This document shows, piece by piece, positions 1 through 12,715 of a stretch of 64,000 bases of DNA; position 1 is the first letter of the stretch; every line of letters begins with the position of its first letter. The notes under the pieces were generated by a model that was given only the letters and a program-made list of their open reading frames with translations, had not been told where the DNA came from and made no database searches. This DNA comes from Pleodorina starrii (taxonomy: Eukaryota; Chlorophyta; Chlorophyceae; Chlamydomonadales; Volvocaceae): assembly GCA_030267565.1 (NCBI GenBank), contig BRXU01000001.1:8504501-8568500 (forward strand), written 5' to 3'. The translations under genes and the position numbers were made by a program.

Positions 1-146
1 CCCCAAACAGCTGGTCTGCCTAGGGGCTAGGAGCTCGAGCTGCGCCTAGCTGAGTGGCAGGGGGCCAGCCGGGCAAAGCACAAGACCGATGGGATGTACC
101 GGCATGGGCCGCCGCTTCCGACAGGCGGCCCTCCCGCCACACTCAC

Positions 147-963
147 CATCGGAACCGCCATCACCACCCCTGGAGGCGGCCCCCGTGCTCGCAAACACCA
201 TCGCCTCCAGCTCCTCCTCGCTGAGATCCAACAGCTCCCCGTCATCATCATCCTCGGCCTCATCCTCGTCGTACTCATCGTCGGACACATCAGCATCGTA
301 CGCGTCGCGCCTCCGCCCGCCGCCCTGTGCGCGGCCCCGCTGGCCGCCGCCGCCTCCGCCGCCGCCGCCACGCGGCTCCTCTCGCCGCCCCCGCTGCGGC
401 CGCTGCTGTTGCTGTGGGGCGCGTGACGCCGGCGCTGATGTGGGGGCCGGAGCCGGTGCAGCCACAGCGGACGACGACGGCGGCGGAGGCGCGGCCGCCC
501 CGGGCTGCGGCGCGGGCGATTGTGTCGGCGCGGCCTTGTGCCAGCGCCGCGGCTTCGAGTGCGCATAGGCTGACCCCGGGCCGGCCGATTTCAGGCGGCG
601 GTACATGGCCTGCGGCTTGGGCTGAAGCACCCCCGGGTCACCTCCTGTGCTGCCGGCACCGGCACCGCCACCGGCACTACTGCGGCTCGCGCCGCCGCCC
701 TTGGGCGCTACCTCCGGACCCGTCCCTGCCGCAGCAGCCAACCTCGTCGACGGGCGGGTCAGGCGCCATGGCCCCGAGGCGCCCCAGGGCGCCGGCTGCG
801 TGGTTGAGGCGGGGGACATGGCTGGGCAGCTAGCCCAAGAGGCTGACGGCGCGGCAGCGGGCGTGGTAACGGCGCCTGGCCTGGGCGTTTGGGCTGCCGG
901 GGATGGAAGTCCATGCAGCGCTGTCCTCGTGGCCGGCGGCAAATTTGCGACGTAGGGCCGCAT
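147..963 (-). CDS. hypothetical low-complexity protein, first exon (gene continues past the left edge)
   Basis: I do not recognise this protein. The frame opens at an ATG at 963 (MRPYVANLPPATRTALHG) and stays open for about 270 codons. It is rich in Ala, Pro, Gly and Ser. A basic Gln/Arg/Gly stretch (QQQQRPQRGRREEPRGG) precedes a strongly acidic patch (DADVSDDEYDEDEAEDDDDG) and then LLDLSEEELEAMVFAS. A strong donor (GTGAGT, read on the minus strand at 146-141) ends the exon at 147. The next exon must lie left of the window. The charged, disordered N-terminus would suit a nucleic-acid-associated or organelle-targeted protein, but no catalytic domain is visible. It is divergent from the peptidyl-tRNA hydrolase gene, about 470 bp away. 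Without the splice the frame would stop at 46. Confidence 0.5.
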
Positions 964-1431
964 GTTGTTGCCGTTGGGCTCGCGGCTTCGGAAATCCCTT
1001 GACTGATTTACGGCACGCTATTTCGCGACGGTATTGCAAAGCAAATCCGCCCGAAGCTGCAATTATAGCCCTAAACTGCAGGCTCTACGCTCGTAGCCGC
1101 CGTGGAATCGTGAGACGCCTGGCGAGTTTAGTCTTCGCAGTTGCAACTATCGTAGAGAATAAGCGCAATTGCATAGCGCCCGCTCAGTTCATAAGGCAAT
1201 TGGAGGCGTAGAGCAGCAGACCGCTTTTGTCAGAGTCGGTTTGAGTGGTTGGAAGAACGACTTGCGATGGGGCTCGGTCGCTCAGTCAACTGAACAGCCC
1301 CTCTTACTCCTGTGCCATTTCACACTTTAATTATTCGAACGGTGACCCTGCCATTCTAAAGTTTACGACCTACAGGCTTGAGGCTTCTCCCATCCACGCA
1401 CAGGCCAAACAGCGCTGCTCCTTCCAAAGCC
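964..1431. promoter_or_regulatory. divergent intergenic region between the left-edge gene (-) and peptidyl-tRNA hydrolase (+)
   Basis: These 468 bp separate two start codons pointing away from each other. The stretch is clearly less GC-rich than the flanking coding exons (for example around 1190-1360), as volvocine promoters and 5' UTRs often are. It must hold both transcription starts. I see no convincing TATA box. Confidence 0.4.
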
Positions 1432-4176
1432 ATGAGCTTGCTCCTGAGCCGTAAAATAGTCAGCGGCCTCTGTAAGGGATTTAAATACAGGGCCCCCATC
1501 GGAGTAGCAGCACCCGCTTGTTGGGCAATGTCCAAGCGCCCGCTGGCGGATGCGGAGCTCGCCTCCGCCCTCAACCCAGGCAACAGCTGCAGAACAACAA
1601 GCAGCAGGAGCGCAAACGGCAGCGCAAACACAGCCGCATCGCCGAGCGTCGCCTCGATGCCTCCGCCCAAGCGTCGCCGTCTGCAGCCGGTCGCGGCGGG
1701 ACCCCCGGCCGCCCAGACAGCGGTCGCGGCGCCCAAGGCCGCAGCGGCTGCCAAGCCGCAGGCGAAGCCGCAGCCCGCTGCAAAGGCCCAGGAGGATGGG
1801 GTGTGGTTGATCGTGGGGTTGGGCAATCCCGGCTCCAACTACGACGACACGCGGCACAAGTAAGCGGCCGGAGGCCCTCCGTGCGCCTCTGTTTCCGCGC
1901 GGACGCCGCTGCATGGCGGTCCAGGGAGCTCCTGGCCTGCTGCTGCATCGCCGTGCAACCCATGCGCCCCCTCGAGGACCTGGTGCTCAAACCCACCGGT
2001 CGAGGGGCCGCTGGCCTGGTGGGGGCCACGCCCTGGAGGAGGAAGGAATGCACGATGCGCCCTGCGGCTGGGGCCGCGGGTCTCGTATTGACGCCAGTAT
2101 CACCATCACTGTCACCACCACCACCACGACTGCCCCACTCACGGCCACCTCCCGCCGCTTTCTGCCAATTCGGACTGCCCCCACACTCGACCCCACACTC
2201 GCCCCCCCCACACTCGACCCCGTCCCCGCCCCCACCTCGCAGCGTGGGGTTCATGGTGGTGGACGAGCTAGCCCGGCAGGCGGGCATCGACTGCCGCAAG
2301 CTGGAGAAGAGCGCGGCGGTGGGCAAGGGGGAGCTGCAGGGCAGGCAGGCGAGTACCGGTAGCTGCATGCGGCAGTGACGGCAGCGCAGCGCAGGGAGGG
2401 GGAGGGAGGGGCGGGGCGGGGGAGTATTAAGCCACGCCTGGCACCGCTTCGGTGTTGTGGGGCGGTGGCCGGAGCTGCTCCTGCCGGGGTGGGGTGGGGT
2501 GGGGTGGGGTGCCGCTTGTGGCCCCTCGGCTCCTGCCTCCTGCCTCGTCGCGGACGGAGCCCCGCCCGGGAGGCCTCCCCCTGCTGCTGGGGCCTTGACC
2601 CCCGCCCCCCTCCCGCCCCACGCATAACGATGGGCCTCAACACTCCAAGCCCTCCCCAGCAGCAATCCAGCGGCCCAACCCCCCTTCCGACCCCGCTCAC
2701 GTCGTCGGCCCCGCTTTCCACTGCTGCTGCCGCCGCTCCTTCCCGCCGCTTCTTTCTGCTGCTGTTGCTGCTACGGGCTGCTGTAACCCTACGGCCTGCA
2801 TGCGGACGCGCTGCCGCCCCGCCCTGCCGCCCCTCCCTGGCCCCCAGGTGCTCCTCGTGAAGCCGGTGACATTCATGAACAACTCGGGGGAGAGTGTGGC
2901 GGCGCTGGCCAAGTTCTACCGGGTACCGCCGGGTCGGGTGCTGGTGGTGGCGGACGACCTGGACCAACCAGTGGCGCAGGTGGGGTGGGGCGATTGGGGG
3001 AGGGGGACGGTGGTGGAGGAGGGGCGGGTGGCGGAGGCGGAGGCGGAGGCGAGGGGTTATCGGGGCGGGGGAAGAAGAGGTAACAAGGGGATAGCAATGG
3101 CGAAAGGGGTGCCACGTGTCAGCGCAGGACGGCGCCGCGACCCGTGGGTCCTTTTCCCCGCCGCCCCGCACCCGAGCTGTCTCCCTCCCTCTCTGTCTCC
3201 CGCTGCCCTCCCCTTCTCCCTCCCCGGTCCCTTGGCGTCCTCCTCCTCCTCCTCAGGTGCGGCTGCGTCAGAAGGGCGGTCACGGCGGCCACAACGGGCT
3301 GAGGTCCATCATCGACCGCATGGGCGGGTCGCAAGACTTCCCGCGGATCAAGGTAGGGGGGAGAGGGCTGGGGCGCGGGGGCGGGAGGGGGGGGCGTTCT
3401 GGCAAAGCGAACCCCCCGGGCACGGGGCCCCCACCGGAAAGACGCTTCAGGCCACTGGCTTCAGGCCGCAGGCTTCCCAGGGGGAAGGCCGCGGTGCGCC
3501 TAGAGCCCGGAAGGGGCTGTACCACGCACGGCACACATATGTACGGCACATGTGTACGGCAGGCTGTGCCTCCCGTACCGTCTTGGACCCCCCCGCGCGC
3601 CTCAGACCCCGGCTCGACGCGGGGCTCGTGTCTACTCCCGTCGTCGCGGCGCGTACCGGTATCTCTTGTTTCGTTGTTTGTGGTTGACCGCTTGCCGCTC
3701 TGTCGCCCTCCCTTCCGTGTCCCGGTGTGTCCCGCGCCGCAGATCGGCATCGGACGGCCCTCGGGCCCTATGCCCATCGCGTCGTACGTGCTGCAGCCGT
3801 TCAGCAAGGCGGAGCGGCCCGACATTGACGTGGCGGTGCAGGCGAGTGGGGAGGCAGACTGACCGCTCGGCCGCTAACTGACCCGTGGGTCGCAAACTAG
3901 GGCCGTGGGTCGTGAACTGACCCGGGGGCCGTTGAGGAGCATCCGCCTGGAGGCCCCTGCTGCCGCTGCCGCTGCCGTCGTCCAACGCCTCACAGCACTG
4001 GACCCGCCCCGGTCCCCCCCCGGCCCCGGCCCCACCCCGAGGTCCTCTTCGCGCCGCCATGTCCTTCCCCCCCTCCCCCCCTTCCCCTCTGTACTGTGCT
4101 GCAGGAGAGCGTCACGATCGTCAAGAGCGTCCTGGCACTGGGGCTGGAGAAGGCGGCATCGGGACAGCGGATCTAG
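1432..4176 (+). CDS. peptidyl-tRNA hydrolase, organelle-targeted (bacterial Pth type)
   Basis: The enzyme cleaves the ester bond of peptidyl-tRNA released from stalled ribosomes, recycling tRNA. Exons: 1432-1859, 2243-2348, 2848-2979, 3257-3352, 3743-3841, 4105-4176, giving about 310 residues. The family core is complete: VGLNPG-type loop ([17 protein letters not shown]) with the catalytic His of [14 protein letters not shown] with the substrate-binding Asn, [12 protein letters not shown] with the conserved Asp, [13 protein letters not shown] with the second Asn, then IGIGRP. Roughly 130 residues precede the domain. They start [16 protein letters not shown], a plausible plastid or mitochondrial leader, and go on to a basic Ala/Pro/Lys linker containing PPPKRRR. 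A second Met at 1528 could give a shorter form. Introns 2 and 5 can only be spliced in frame with GC donors (CAG|GCGAGT). It could be a CRS2-like splicing-factor relative, but all catalytic residues are present. Confidence 0.93.
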
Positions 4177-5040
4177 GCCCGCTGAACCGCTGAACCGGGA
4201 GGCGCGCCTCCGGGGAGGCGCAGCCATCTAATAATATTAGATTCCGGCCGTGTGAGGTTCCGCGATTGACCAGCCCGAACTGAGAAGTGGAGGCAAAGGT
4301 GGGGATGGAGGGGGTGGCTGTACCAGCCCACCACCTCCACCTCCACCGGGGCGAAAGCCATCGCGGAGGGCATCGTTGATCGATTGTCTGTCTGAGGTGC
4401 GTCCTTTGAGGGACGGGAGTGAGGACACATACCTGCTCGTAAAAGACAAGTCAGCGTGCAGTAGCAGCCAAGTGGTGGGTGAGCGACCAGCAAGAGAGGA
4501 GTTGTGATGGCCGACGCAGGCGAAGGGCGTCGCTAGACAAAAGCACTTGTGAGAGTGGTGTGGTGCCGCCAGTGGAGCCAGTGGGGTGGTGCCGCCAGTG
4601 GAGCCAGTGGAGCCAGTGTGGGGCAAGAGATGCGGGGCCGGTGGAATGGGCGGAATGGATTGCCGCGCTGGGGAGTGTTGCTCCGCGCGGCGTGTTGAGG
4701 GGCGCAGCTGTGAGCTCCCGAGGGTGATCTGTTCGGGCGGCCGTCACGTCGTGGGCTGCCCGTGTGGGTTGTGGTTTCGGAGGCACGCCAGCGACATCCT
4801 GGCTCGGCCAGCGGAGGGCAGCCAGCGTGCTGGCAGCAGGAGTGTCAGGGTGGGCCGGATCGGGCCGCGTTGCGTTGCATGGATCGTGCGTTCGTGTGGG
4901 CTGACTCTTAACTGGTCGGCCGATTCAGTGTTGATCTGAACGGATCGTCGGACACCTCATCGGCCAAGCTGCGATACACGCCTACAGTTGGTGGGGGTGA
5001 CCGAGAGACTGACCGAGAGGGAGACTGTGTTTTTATTGGC

Positions 5041-5063
5041 GTGTGTGTGTGTGTGTGTGTGTG
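5041..5063. repeat. (GT)n dinucleotide microsatellite
   Basis: About eleven uninterrupted GT units lie in the presumed 3' UTR of the peptidyl-tRNA hydrolase gene. Confidence 0.95.
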
Positions 5064-5719
5064 CACATCGGAGTTAGGGGGCTGGTCTGCAGCATGAGGG
5101 GGAACGCCCGGGGGGGTGATGAGGGCGCCGTAAGGGCGTTGTGTGGCGCACCAAGGCGGCGGGGGGGGACACCGCCGATGGCATTGCCTCGGATCTTCGG
5201 GCAGCGTGGCACTGGGCCGGCCTGCTGTCGTACAGGGCTGTGTTTCTCCCGCCTACCTCGTTGCCGTAAGATTCGAAACTGCAGCACGCACGTGTGCGAG
5301 CGATGGTGCGGCGGAAGTTCAGCGAGCGTTACCAGCACCGTGGGGTGATTGGGGAGGGCAAAGGGCGCAGGGACAAGATGGAACTGGGTCGGATGTGTGG
5401 ACCAGGGGCGTGTAGAGGAGTGTGTTAGGATACGAAGTGTGGAACGCCGGCTCGGAGCGGTCAGGGTCGGTGCGGCGCGGTGTGCCAGGAGGACTGCTGG
5501 CGGGAACGCCCGGGGGGCTTCCCGTTTCCAGGGTTGCAGGCGCAAGGGGCAGTGCAGCTCACAGTTGGGACTCACATATGCTGCTGTCCTTGCAGCAAGT
5601 TCTGGGAAATCTTTGCGTTTCCTCGCTTCCGTCTTCAGAAGATGCCGCAGTGGTGTGCGCGGTAGTTAACCCACTCGGTGCCACGGAGCAGATGTCTGAT
5701 CGTAGCCAGGTTTTTTTAA

Positions 5720-5724
5720 TGTAA
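5720..5724 (+). terminator. TGTAA polyadenylation signal, peptidyl-tRNA hydrolase gene
   Basis: TGTAA follows a T-run (TTTTTTTAATGTAAACGC) in a locally AT-rich stretch. It is the first TGTAA after the stop at 4176. TGTAA is the standard signal in volvocine algae; cleavage normally lies 10-20 nt further on. Confidence 0.5.
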
Positions 5725-5735
5725 ACGCAATATTT

Positions 5736-6591
5736 TGTTCTTTTTGCAAAGCGCCGCAGCCTTAGCGCGTCGAACGCAGATAGTTTCGTTGTAGCCAGAC
5801 TTCAATTTGAGCGCATTCCAAAAGTACTGCGTGAAGGTCTTCACACTACAATCTCACATATCAGCCACATCGTTTTGCCTTGTGAGTAGATGGCGTGCGT
5901 CGTTTCCTGAAGAGATGGGAAACGTACTGCCCGTAGGCTGACTGAGACACAACGACCGTTCGGGTTTCAACTGGGGTGAGATGCTCGCTAAAAATTTATA
6001 GGATGTAAGCACACACACCTCCCAAATCATACGTGCGTATGGACAAGAAATAGCAGCTGAATTATTTGCCGCGCCGGACCTTACAGTGCCAAATCCGTGA
6101 CACCTCACCTCATTCAAGTACCTTTATTGGTAGCCTGTACTGTTGTAGTATACTTTTGATCACACTTGAAGCGACGCCGGCGTCCAGAGCTCACCAGTTC
6201 TACCTTCGGCCTGTAGCGATTTCGCATCCAGTCTGTGGCATAATCCTTTCGTTCTATAATAGCTATTTCCATTGGCGCAAGGGGGGTTCGTTGGGATCCC
6301 AGTTTCTCCAGAAGCGCCTCGGGCAGTTCAGCAGCGCGACGGGGCCTGTACTGTCAGCAGCGCCCAGATGACGGCCCAGCTATCTGGGGGCGTGGTAGCT
6401 GACTCTCTTCTATACAGTTTCACGCCTGCAGCTGTCGTTCGCGGAGGTGTGTCCGGGGCCATGCCCATGGCGCCTTCCACCGCCCTCCAACCCATGCGTT
6501 GCATGGCTTACAGTATGTGCCGTGCATACATGAACCGTTTATACATCAAACGTCACAGGCCTTGTGTGTTCTTGCAACCGCAGGTAGTCCC
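5736..6591 (+). promoter_or_regulatory. intergenic region and probable 5' UTR upstream of the 6592 gene
   Basis: This stretch is AT-richer than its surroundings (about 5700-6270) and then becomes GC-rich towards the next start codon. I see no coding exon with volvocine-like codon use. It should contain the promoter and leader of the gene starting at 6592. Confidence 0.35.
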
Positions 6592-9500
6592 ATGGCATCT
6601 CCAGCCGCTGCTCCGCCACCGCTGAGCAGCGCGCGGAGGCATCGGGCGCAATCGGTGCCGGGAGAACCGACGCATCGGGGAGTAGAATTGGACGATCTCC
6701 ACATGTGAGATACTTCCCGCCCCGCCTGCTCTGTTCCTCTCAGTTGCGGCAGCCCCTCACGGCTGCACGTTTCCTCCCCGGCGACACAACCGATCGACCG
6801 GCGAGGGGCGGGAGGCAGGTTGAGCCGTTGGCTACAAGCGGGGCCCCTGTACGGGGATTTATCAAATTTGTCACAAAAGTCGCAGCAGTCCTGCTCCTCC
6901 ACTTGTTGTACAGGACAGAGGTCTCCGCAGGCCAGCATAACCCGCGCCCTGCCGCCCCATTCCCCGTCGCAGGGAACTCCATGTCGGCGGCAGCTCGCGT
7001 GCCTCTGCGACCGCCAACCTCCCCAGCTCCAGCACCACCCACAACATGGCCTCCCTCACCAGCGGCTCCGTTGCCATGGCCCCCAAGCCGCCCGCCATAG
7101 GCTTCTCCCGCTGCGGCAGCGCCGACCGCCATCAGCATCACCACGGCCCCAGCAGCAGCCTCGCCAGCCTCGCCAGCCTCGCCAGCCTAACCACCTTTGC
7201 CGCTGCCGGCGGCGGCGGCGGCCCTGGCGGCAGCGGGCCCATGCCCCTGATCAGCGGCGGCGAGCGAGGCCTGCCGCCTATGCGGCACAGCATCAGCGGC
7301 AATTCCGGCATTGGGTTGCCTAAATTGGACCTGCCTGCAATCGTTTTTGGCGGCGGTGGCGGCGGGCCGTCGGACGTGCCTGGCTCCGGTCGCCGCTCGC
7401 TCAGCGGCGGCTTCTGTGACACCGCCGCCGCGGCGGCGTTCCTCGACATGCCCTTGTCACCGGCGGCAGCGGTGTTCGACGGCTCGGCGCCGCCGTCGCC
7501 GTCGCGCAGCAGCGCGCCTGCCGTACTGGCGCCACTACGGGTTTGCGGTGCTTTTGCCTCAGCCTGCGGCGGCGGCGGCGGCGGCGCTGAGGCCGCCGCT
7601 GGCGGCGGAGGCTGGTGCGGCAGCGGCGGCGGGTCGTTTACCGCCGTCGGCAGCAGGCGTTACACGCCTTCAGCGGGGGTCCCGACGGCAGAAATGGGCG
7701 GTCTGCCGTTCTCGCCAGGGCCCCTGCTGCCATGCGCTTCCGAGAGCGCCGTGACCACGCCTTTGACGCCCAACGTGCCGGCGGTGTCCAACCCAGTTGC
7801 GCCGCCGCGGCGCTCGCACAGTCTCTCGTCAAGGAGTCCCGCCAGCACCCAGCGGATGCTGGGCGACGGCGGCGCCGCTGCTGACGACGCCGCGGGAGGA
7901 CTCGGCGGCAGTGCAGCCGTCGCCATAAGCCCGGACGCGCCTTCCGTCGCGGATAGGGAGCGCGGCGGCGGCAGCAGCAATACTGCAGCGAAGGCGATGT
8001 ACGACATTAACAATGACCTGCAGCGGGCGGCGGGGGCGCTGCTAGCGCTGCACGCGCCGATGTGCCGACCCAGATCGCCGCCCACGCCGGCGGCGGCGGC
8101 GGCGGCAATCACGTTGGCAGGTGCGTCCGCTGCTCCGTCGCCGCCGCCGCCGTCGCCGCCGCCGCCATCGGTGCTGACGGCCTCGCAGCTTGCGGCGCTG
8201 AAGGAGTCGGCTCCGGAGCTGCAGTGGGAGCTGCGGGTAGCTGTACGGCGGATTTTCCAGGTGTTGCGCCAGGAGCTGTCGGCGGCGCCGGGCGGGCGGC
8301 AGCTGGGGAGCGCGGTGCACGAGTGCTGGGCGACGCTGGACGCCTACCTGGAATGTACGACAGGTACGGCAGGTTGAGTTGTGTACGGCCAGTGCGGGAT
8401 GATTCAACGTCCGCGGGATGACTAACACGAGGTGCGGCCCCGCGCGCACGTGCTGGCTGGCCGGCTGGGCGCAGAGCTCACGTGCTTGCTGGTGGAGGGG
8501 GCGCTGGAGGCTCGCGAGGTGCGGGAGCCGCCGCCGACGTCGTCAGCGGTAGCGGCGCCGGCGTCGACGTCGACGTCGGGGCAGCGGCAGCCTGTTGGCG
8601 GCGACGGCGGTGACTGCGTTCAGGAGGCGCAGCGGGAGGCGGAGAGGCTGCGGGTGAGTGAGTGAGGCAGTGTGAATGAGGCAGCGTGAGCGAGGCAGTG
8701 CCCGGCGCTGGCCGGGTGCCTCTCCCTGTCTCCTTTCCCCCCGGTGCACCTGTCCCCGCCCCTGCTGTCCTATCTATCGGCATGTCCACCCGCCACCCAT
8801 CACCCGCTACTCGCCGCTGCATTGCGTCCGCCCCGGCCTCCCCGCCGAGGCAGCTTCGCTTCGCCTCGTGTAACGAACGAACAGTCTGCGGTGATCCCGC
8901 TGATGCACCCGCCCCGCGCCGCCCCGCCTGTCGCAGACCGACAATGTGGAGCTCCGGAGACAGCTGGAGGAGTGCAGGGCGCGTCTAGCTCGGGCGGAGG
9001 CGGCGGCGGCGGCGGAGGTGGATGCACAGGCCGCGGCGGCGACGGCGGCGGGGGCTGCGGCGGGTGGCGCGCGGGGCGCCGCCGGTCCTGGATCCGGATC
9101 CGGATCCGGGTTCGGGTCCTCCCCGCGGCCGCCCCTCACGGCGGCGGCGCCTCCCCTGGAGCGGTGCTGCAGCACCTCCCCAAGGTGGGGTTCGCCGTCG
9201 TACTTCATGTGCCGTACGGCTTAGGTGCCCGCTAAGGCATTGCTTCCGCTTCCGGTCTCGCGTGTGCGTCGTGTCGCTGTTGCCTGGCACAAGGCCACAT
9301 ACACCGAACGGCACATGTTGGCCCGGCCGCACACTGGGCCCTTCCTGGCCGCGCCGCGGCGCGGCCGGGGCGGCCGCCCTTCATTGTTGTGAGGACTCGG
9401 AATGCCAACCTGCCAAAGGGCACAAACGACCACGCTCTGTGAAATGGCCGGGAACCCTAACACTGCAAAAGACTGCAACATTTCCACGGCCATGGCTGCC

Positions 9501-10224
9501 GCCATAGATGACAGGTGACAGCATCGCACCGACCCATGGGCCGCTTCCCTCCGTCTCCCTTTTCTTCCCTCATCACTCAGGCGAGGCAAGCACGCCCTGG
9601 TGCAGTCGTCGCGCGACGATGCCGCTTCCGCACCCGACGGCGCCGCCGCCGCTGCGTCGTCGCCGTCAGCGCCGGCATCGTCGTCCGCCGCCGCCGCTGC
9701 GGCGGCGATGTCGGGCTCGGGCCGCGGTGGCGACGCCGGGGGAGGGGGAGGGCCGCGGCGCTTCGACAGGGCTGCCGTACTGGCGCGCGGCCCGTCGTAC
9801 GGCGATGAGATGGTGATTGAGGACAAGGACTCGGAGGATTCCGACGTTGAGGCCGACAGCATCGACGCTCGGCGGCACGTGCTCACGTACCACTCGGCAT
9901 CGTTCGCCGAGTGGGTGCGCGGCGCGCGGCGAAGGTAAGAGGCCGTGCCGTGCCGACCCATGGGTCGGTTCCATTACGACGGCACGGCGGCGCACGGCGA
10001 AAGCCAGAGACCTGCGCGCTTGCAGTTGCATCGCCAGGTGGTCCGAGAGTGTATGTTTTTCAGCTTGGGGTTCGGTACAGTACATAATGAACATCGCGCC
10101 TCAGGATCCGGACGCCGCGCGGCAGCGGCAAGAGGCGGCATCGCTCTGCCGACCGGACGCAGCCGACCCGTGGGTCAGTCCACCCGGCTCCAAATGCTGC
10201 AACTCCCAGCGGAGACGGAGGTAG
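6592..10224 (+). CDS. hypothetical Gly/Ser/Ala-rich protein with a coiled coil
   Basis: I do not recognise the family. Model: 6592-6704, 6973-8363, 8475-8653, 8937-9184, 9581-9934, 10026-10224 (about 827 residues). Junctions 1-4 are phase-consistent: CACAT|GTGAGA joins CGCAG|GGAACTCC, and CGG|GTGAGT joins CGCAG|ACCGAC. The protein starts MASPAAAPPPLSSARRHRAQ and has a long Gly/Ser/Ala region with an LAS tandem repeat. A more ordered stretch follows (LKESAPELQWELRVAVRRI, then CWATLDAYLECTTELTCLL). A heptad-like coiled coil crosses the exon 3/4 junction (EAQREAERLRTDNVELRRQL). A Ser/Ala block then leads to an acidic patch (VIEDKDSEDSDVEADSIDA). The last exon is the weakest: an acceptor at 10037 gives the same frame, and one at 10104 would change the C-terminus. 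The start could also be an upstream in-frame ATG. The layout suggests a scaffold or cytoskeletal protein, but that is a guess. Confidence 0.6.
7157..7191 (+). repeat. 9-bp tandem repeat inside a coding exon (Leu-Ala-Ser units)
   Basis: Consecutive CTCGCCAGC units encode LASLASLASL within the Gly/Ser-rich region of the 6592-10224 gene. Confidence 0.9.
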
Positions 10225-10509
10225 AGGCGATGCCGCCCGTCGCGTGCCATCCGGCCCAGCTGGCCCGGCGTGCGAGTCCGGCGTGCGGCTCCGGCGTCGC
10301 AGCCGGCCCCCCCCCCGTCGTAGTGTTAAGCATGCGTGGTACGCGCGAGCATACACCCCGGCGAGGAGGATGGTGGTCGGGAGGGTTTGCGAGGGGGCAA
10401 CGACTGCCGGGGGTATATGAGAGGTATATGAAAGGTAAAATAAAAAGACCCGCCGCGAGGTTGGTGAGGTGGAGGAGGAGGAGGAGGTGGCGGGGTGTTT
10501 GTGGGCTGG

Positions 10510-10514
10510 TGTAA
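10510..10514 (+). terminator. TGTAA polyadenylation signal, 6592-10224 gene
   Basis: First TGTAA on the plus strand after the proposed stop at 10224 (GGGCTGGTGTAAAGG). A second copy at 11084 is an alternative. Confidence 0.4.
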
Positions 10515-12710
10515 AGGTGCGGCACGTAAGGTACACAGGGGCTCATGCCGCGGCAGGGAGGAGCGTGGGTCTTGTGCTGCCCTGTCCCATACGTCTGCAA
10601 AGGTGTGGCTTTGAGGTTCGCGAGCGTCATTGCGCACGAACACGCAAATGGTGACAGGCCGCCACCGCCGCCGCCGCTGCTGCTGCTGCTGCCGGCTGCT
10701 GCCGGGTGCCGGCCCGGTCCGGGCGGCCAACAGGCGGCACGCAGTCGGCAGTCGGCGCTGAAGGGAAGGGGACGACGTGTGCCATGAAACGACAACAGCC
10801 CCGGAGAACCCTCCTCCCGGGGGGACGTGATCGGTGTGTGGGGGGGGAGGGGAGGGGGCTGATAATAAGGACGACGATCCCGCGTCGACGGATGCAGCCC
10901 ACGGACGCTTGATCGGTGTATGTGCGTGGGGAGGGGAGAGCGGATGGGCGGGGAGGCTGAGGCGCCCGCCGCCTGCGTCCGGCCCTCGTTCCCCAGGCCC
11001 CGTGTGTCTGTACAAAGAAATGGGTCATGGCATGGTGGAACGTTTGGGGGGACCGCTGCTCTTCCCCTGTCGTTGTGTATGCGTGTAAGGTTGCGGCGGT
11101 GCGGTCTGTCCGGTCCCGCGTGCTGTTGCGTACGGCAACGCGCACCTATCTGTCCTCGGCGGCCCTCCCCTCCCTGGAGAGCAGCAGACACGATGAGCAG
11201 AACAGCTGCAGGTTGCCGGTGGCGGCGCGGTGGGAGTGCCCCGGTGTGGCAGCTGGCAGGGGGTCAGGTGACACCGTGGTTCGGGCGTCGAGCTGCCGCC
11301 GCTGCTGCAGTCGCAGCAAGTACCGTAGCAAGCGCAACGTGCGGGTGTGAGCGAGCCGGGAGCGGAGGCAGCCGCCGAAGTGGCTGGGGAGTGGGGACCC
11401 TGCCTTTTCGAGGATGTGCTGGAGCGCAACCGCTGCCCGCCGCCCTTCACATTGACGCGTCGCGTTGCGAGAGCGAGTTGTGCCATCATATCCAATCCAT
11501 ACCATTGGATCCGCTTCAGAGCGGCCACCTCCAATGTGCAAGCTCTAGACGTGTGTCCCCGGCCGTTGGGGACCTGCGCGCATTCCTGCATAGGCCTGCG
11601 CACACGCGCGCGTGCGCCTGTGCCCTGTGTTTGTTTGCGGTCCCCCTCCTCCGGGGGGCGGGTGAGAACTTTCACCCTGCGGTGAGAGCCCTGGTGTGTA
11701 AGCGCATGCGGGGACACACGCGGGTCTGCGCGGTGTACGTGTTTTGCTGATGGTGTGGGTTCGCCAGGGTAGCGGCAGGCGAGTACCGGTAGTAGTGTGG
11801 GAGAGGGGGAGGGAGGGACAGAGCCGGAGGTCCAACTGAGATCCCGAGGCGCCAGCGCAGCTGTGAGGGAGGCAGAGCCCGGGGTGTCGTCTTGGCGGAG
11901 TAAGCGAGGGCGGCGCCCGAGTATGTTGTATGTTGTGTGCAAGCGGGTCGAGGGGACAGAGCCTCGCGGCGGTTCATTGTCTGAGCGCCCGGGAGCGAGC
12001 ACGCTTCTCCACCGTTCCCGGCTCGAACGCATCGTGGCCACCCCCCCAACACAAACCCTTACCCCCCTTTCCGCTCGTCCGTGTCGCGTCCGCGCTTTGG
12101 CCTCCGCATCGGTCATCACCACAACGGACAGGAAGCGCCAACCAACCAACCAACCAACCAGAGCAACCACGATGGGTCGTTCCCCCACTCGAACGCTTTT
12201 GAGTTCGCGTTCGGAGCTTAGTCAGTCAGGCTTCCTCGGCGCCGCCCACCACCTCGTCTCACCACCTCACCGTCTCACCGTGCGAGAAAACGCGCCCCGC
12301 ACCTCCACTTTCTCCCCATCCCCTAAGAGCCCTCCCTCCATCCTCTCTCCCTGCATGCCAGTCAGTCGCATGTTCGGAGCCTTGTGCCCTTTTTGGGCTG
12401 ACGAAAAGTCCCCGCGCCCCCGCCCCTGCTCTGACGACCGTGGTCGCCGCGATGGGCCGACGTCCCCACCGCAGAGTCTGACCCTCTGCTCCTGTCACCG
12501 CCTTCGCCTCCGCCTCCGCCGTTTCAGGAAAGGCGGCGCTCGCACGCGCAATGAACAACCCTGAACCTGCGCCGCCCGCCTGCTGCTCCTGCCGCCGCTG
12601 CCGTCGCTGCTGCTGCACTAATAATCACCGTAATCACCCAGGCTGGGCTGTCGCCTGGCCCTGCCGCCCCTGCACAGTTTACAGAGTCCCGATGTCTACT
12701 GCTAACACCG

Positions 12711-12715
12711 TTACA
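12711..12715 (-). terminator. TGTAA polyadenylation signal (minus strand), AANAT gene
   Basis: TTACA on the plus strand is TGTAA on the minus strand, about 260 nt past the AANAT stop at 12972. Another copy lies at 12679-12683. Confidence 0.5.

Larger units (their letters stand above)
4177..5735 (+). other. long 3' UTR of the peptidyl-tRNA hydrolase gene
   Basis: No supported coding exon is seen. The stretch holds an imperfect tandem repeat (GTGGTGCCGCCAGTGGAGCC units at about 4559-4620) and a GT microsatellite at 5041-5063. It ends near the first TGTAA downstream of the stop codon, so I read it as transcribed 3' UTR. A 1.5 kb 3' UTR is long but not unusual in this group. Confidence 0.45.

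Noticed and set aside
10920..11750. 276-codon plus-strand open frame
   Set aside because: Cys/Arg/Gly-rich translation with no domain or coiled coil; lies between two converging genes and contains a candidate polyadenylation signal near 11084.
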